In this document: in pieces, positions 41,924 to 43,391 of the stretch
Layout: every line of letters starts with the position of its first letter
How positions within the stretch are numbered: the stretch's first letter is position 1
NCBI GenBank assembly: GCA_900553595.1
Contig: USEC01000017.1
Span: 1-43,391, forward strand
DNA from: an uncultured Prevotella sp.
GTDB lineage: Bacteria > Bacteroidota > Bacteroidia > Bacteroidales > Bacteroidaceae
DNA: 43,391 nt
Reading direction: 5' to 3'
The notes under the pieces: model-generated
What the model saw: the letters and a program-made list of their open reading frames with translations, nothing else
Database searches by the model: none
What the model was told of the DNA's origin: nothing
Program-made: the position numbers and the translations under genes

Positions 41924-43111
41924 ATGGGACAATTACAGGAAAGATACAAAAGTTATCGCATTCCGCAGAAATATATGGCGGAAGGCGTGTATCCTTATTT
42001 TCGTGAAATAACAAGTAAGCAAGGCACGGAAGTCGAAATGGGAGGGCACAAAGTGCTCATGTTCGGCTCAAACGCCTACACTGGTCTCACTGGCGACCAG
42101 CGCATCATCGACGCAGCAAAGGCAGCACTTGACAAATACGGTTCCGGTTGTGCCGGAAGCCGCTTCCTCAACGGCACACTCGACCTTCACGTACAGCTTG
42201 AGAAAGAACTCGCCGAATACATAGGCAAGGACGAGACACTGTGCTTCTCGACAGGTTTCTTCGTGAATTCAGGCGTACTCGCCGTAGTGGTGGGTCGTGG
42301 CGACTACATCATCTGCGACGACCGCGACCACGCAAGCATCGTCGATGGACGCCGTCTGTCGTTCGCACGCCAGCTGCACTACAAGCACAACGATATGGAA
42401 GACCTTGAGAACATACTCAAAGGCCTGCCGCACGAAGCTGTGAAGCTCATCGTTGTCGATGGCGTATTCTCAATGGAAGGCGACCTCGCCAACCTGCCCA
42501 AGATTGTAGAACTGAAGCATAAGTACAACTGCTCCATCATGGTGGACGAGGCCCACGGCCTCGGCGTGTTCGGAAAAGAAGGACGCGGCGTGTGCGACCA
42601 CTTCGGACTCACCGACGAGGTGGACCTCATCATGGGTACATTCTCAAAGTCGATGGCAAGCATCGGAGGCTTCATCGCCAGCGACGCAGACACCATCAAC
42701 TTCCTGCGCCACTCCGTACGCACCTACATCTTCAGCGCATCGAACACTCCTGCCGCCACAGCAGCAGCACTCGAAGCACTCCACATCATAAAGAAAGAGC
42801 CGGAACGCATAGAAAAACTCTGGAAGGTGACAAACTACGCACTGCGCCGCTTCAAGGAAGAAGGATTCGAAATCGGCGAGACAGAAAGCCCCATCATCCC
42901 GCTCTATGTGCACGATGTGGACAAGACATTCATGGTGACGAAACTCGCTTTCGACAACGGCGTGTTCATCAACCCCGTTATTCCGCCGGCATGCGCACCG
43001 CAGGACACACTCGTACGCTTCGCCCTCATGGCGACACACACCGAAGAAGAGGTGGAACGCGGCGTACAGATTCTCAAGAAAGTGTTCAAGGAGCTTGACA
43101 TAATCAAGTAA
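41924..43111 (+). CDS. spt: Serine palmitoyltransferase
   Basis: 395 aa, soluble bacterial form. PLP-dependent alpha-oxoamine synthase: GSGCAGSRFLNGT near residue 75, the Asp of VDEAHGLGVFG, and the PLP Lys in GTFSKSMASIGGF. It condenses serine with palmitoyl-CoA to 3-ketosphinganine, the first step of sphingolipid synthesis, a trait of Bacteroidota gut and oral species. It has its own promoter and a strong terminator. The divergent lipid kinase (40658-41686) may act in the same lipid pathway. A close alternative, 2-amino-3-ketobutyrate CoA ligase, is less likely given the VYPYFREITSKQGTEV start typical of SPT. Confidence 0.88.
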   Translation: MGQLQERYKSYRIPQKYMAEGVYPYFREITSKQGTEVEMGGHKVLMFGSNAYTGLTGDQRIIDAAKAALDKYGSGCAGSRFLNGTLDLHVQLEKELAEYIGKDETLCFSTGFFVNSGVLAVVVGRGDYIICDDRDHASIVDGRRLSFARQLHYKHNDMEDLENILKGLPHEAVKLIVVDGVFSMEGDLANLPKIVELKHKYNCSIMVDEAHGLGVFGKEGRGVCDHFGLTDEVDLIMGTFSKSMASIGGFIASDADTINFLRHSVRTYIFSASNTPAATAAALEALHIIKKEPERIEKLWKVTNYALRRFKEEGFEIGETESPIIPLYVHDVDKTFMVTKLAFDNGVFINPVIPPACAPQDTLVRFALMATHTEEEVERGVQILKKVFKELDIIK

Positions 43112-43132
43112 AGACTTACCGAAATACAATAT

Positions 43133-43178
43133 AAAAAGTCCTTTACGGAAGCCACAAAGCCAACGTAAAGGACTTTTT
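43133..43178 (+). terminator. Intrinsic terminator of spt
   Basis: AAAAAGTCCTTTACG (43133-43147) pairs with CGTAAAGGACTTTTT (43164-43178), followed by CTTTT. The A/T symmetry would let it work in both directions. Confidence 0.9.
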
Positions 43179-43271
43179 CTTTTCACCCACAACCCACCCG
43201 GACACGCCGCATAAGCAAGCCACCCACAAACGGAGGGCAAGTCTGCCGGAATGAAAATAATTATCGAAAAG

Positions 43272-43303
43272 TTTGCATATACAAAGAAAAAGCATTACCT
43301 TTG
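43272..43303 (+). promoter_or_regulatory. Promoter for tRNA-Pro
   Basis: TTTG (43272-43275), 20 bases, TACCTTTG (43296-43303): a full consensus, 36 bases before the tRNA. Confidence 0.7.
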
Positions 43304-43339
43304 CACTCGCAAAATAGGAACATATCCCTACGAAGCAAA

Positions 43340-43391
43340 CGGGGTGTAGCGCAGCCCGGTAGCGCTCCTGGTTTGGGACCAGGTGGTCGCA
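43340..43391 (+). tRNA. tRNA-Pro(TGG), 3' end outside the window
   Basis: Acceptor 5' strand CGGGGTG, D arm GCGC...GCGC, anticodon stem CCTGG/CCAGG with loop TTTGGGA, anticodon TGG at 43374-43376. The window ends at the start of the T arm, so the acceptor stem cannot be checked. Confidence 0.93.

Overview
The window reads as chromosome of a Bacteroidota bacterium, most likely Prevotella or a close relative. The signs are Bacteroidota-type promoters (TTTG about 19-20 bases before TAnnTTTG) before many genes, a serine palmitoyltransferase, an LptC/OMP/CNNM gene order, a long SecA with a SEC-C tail, DUF4105 and other families typical of the phylum, and few Shine-Dalgarno sites. Most of the window is housekeeping sequence.

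Layout. 1-2400: a partial, probably insertion-sequence-linked gene at the left edge, then cassette A (minus strand): a structured RNA, an EcoRI-type adenine methyltransferase and a DUF262 protein. 2440-8200: an envelope block (periplasmic PPIase, CNNM/CBS protein, LptC, outer-membrane protein), all minus. 8250-14420: DUF4105 protein, degenerate phosphatase-like protein, SecA. 14600-17110: DXS-like transketolase, the stub of an AraC regulator, flavodoxin-fold oxidoreductase. 17200-20240: two large inverted repeats and cassette B, with the same RNA, methyltransferase and DUF262 order, but with an intact HNH domain on the DUF262 protein. 20270-25740: degenerate FetA-like ATPase with FetB-like permease, secreted NUC1 nuclease, Nif3-like protein with zinc-ribbon protein, DjlA-like co-chaperone. 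25745-32240: ABC ATPase, ComEC, DUF2461, endonuclease III, Skp-like lipoprotein, aminoacyl-histidine dipeptidase. 32400-43391: DEAD-box helicase, LptF/G-type permease, Tgt, Lon, TrmN6-like methyltransferase, lipid kinase, serine palmitoyltransferase and a tRNA-Pro cut by the right edge.

The strongest unexplained signal is the pair of non-coding elements (2121-2343 and 19941-20152, both minus) directly upstream of the two diverged methyltransferase/DUF262 cassettes. Each has its own promoter-like sequence. Both can fold into the same pseudoknotted architecture, and three base pairs differ between the copies by compensatory changes. In both, a perfect 11-bp hairpin ends a few bases before the methyltransferase start codon. 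This suggests an RNA-controlled, or RNA-containing, modification/nuclease system that occurs twice in one genome.

A second signal is a family of intergenic arrays (21796-21876, 32410-32490, 39697-39777), each made of four near-palindromic 15-mers in an exact 22-bp register. A single unit also lies at 30526-30540.
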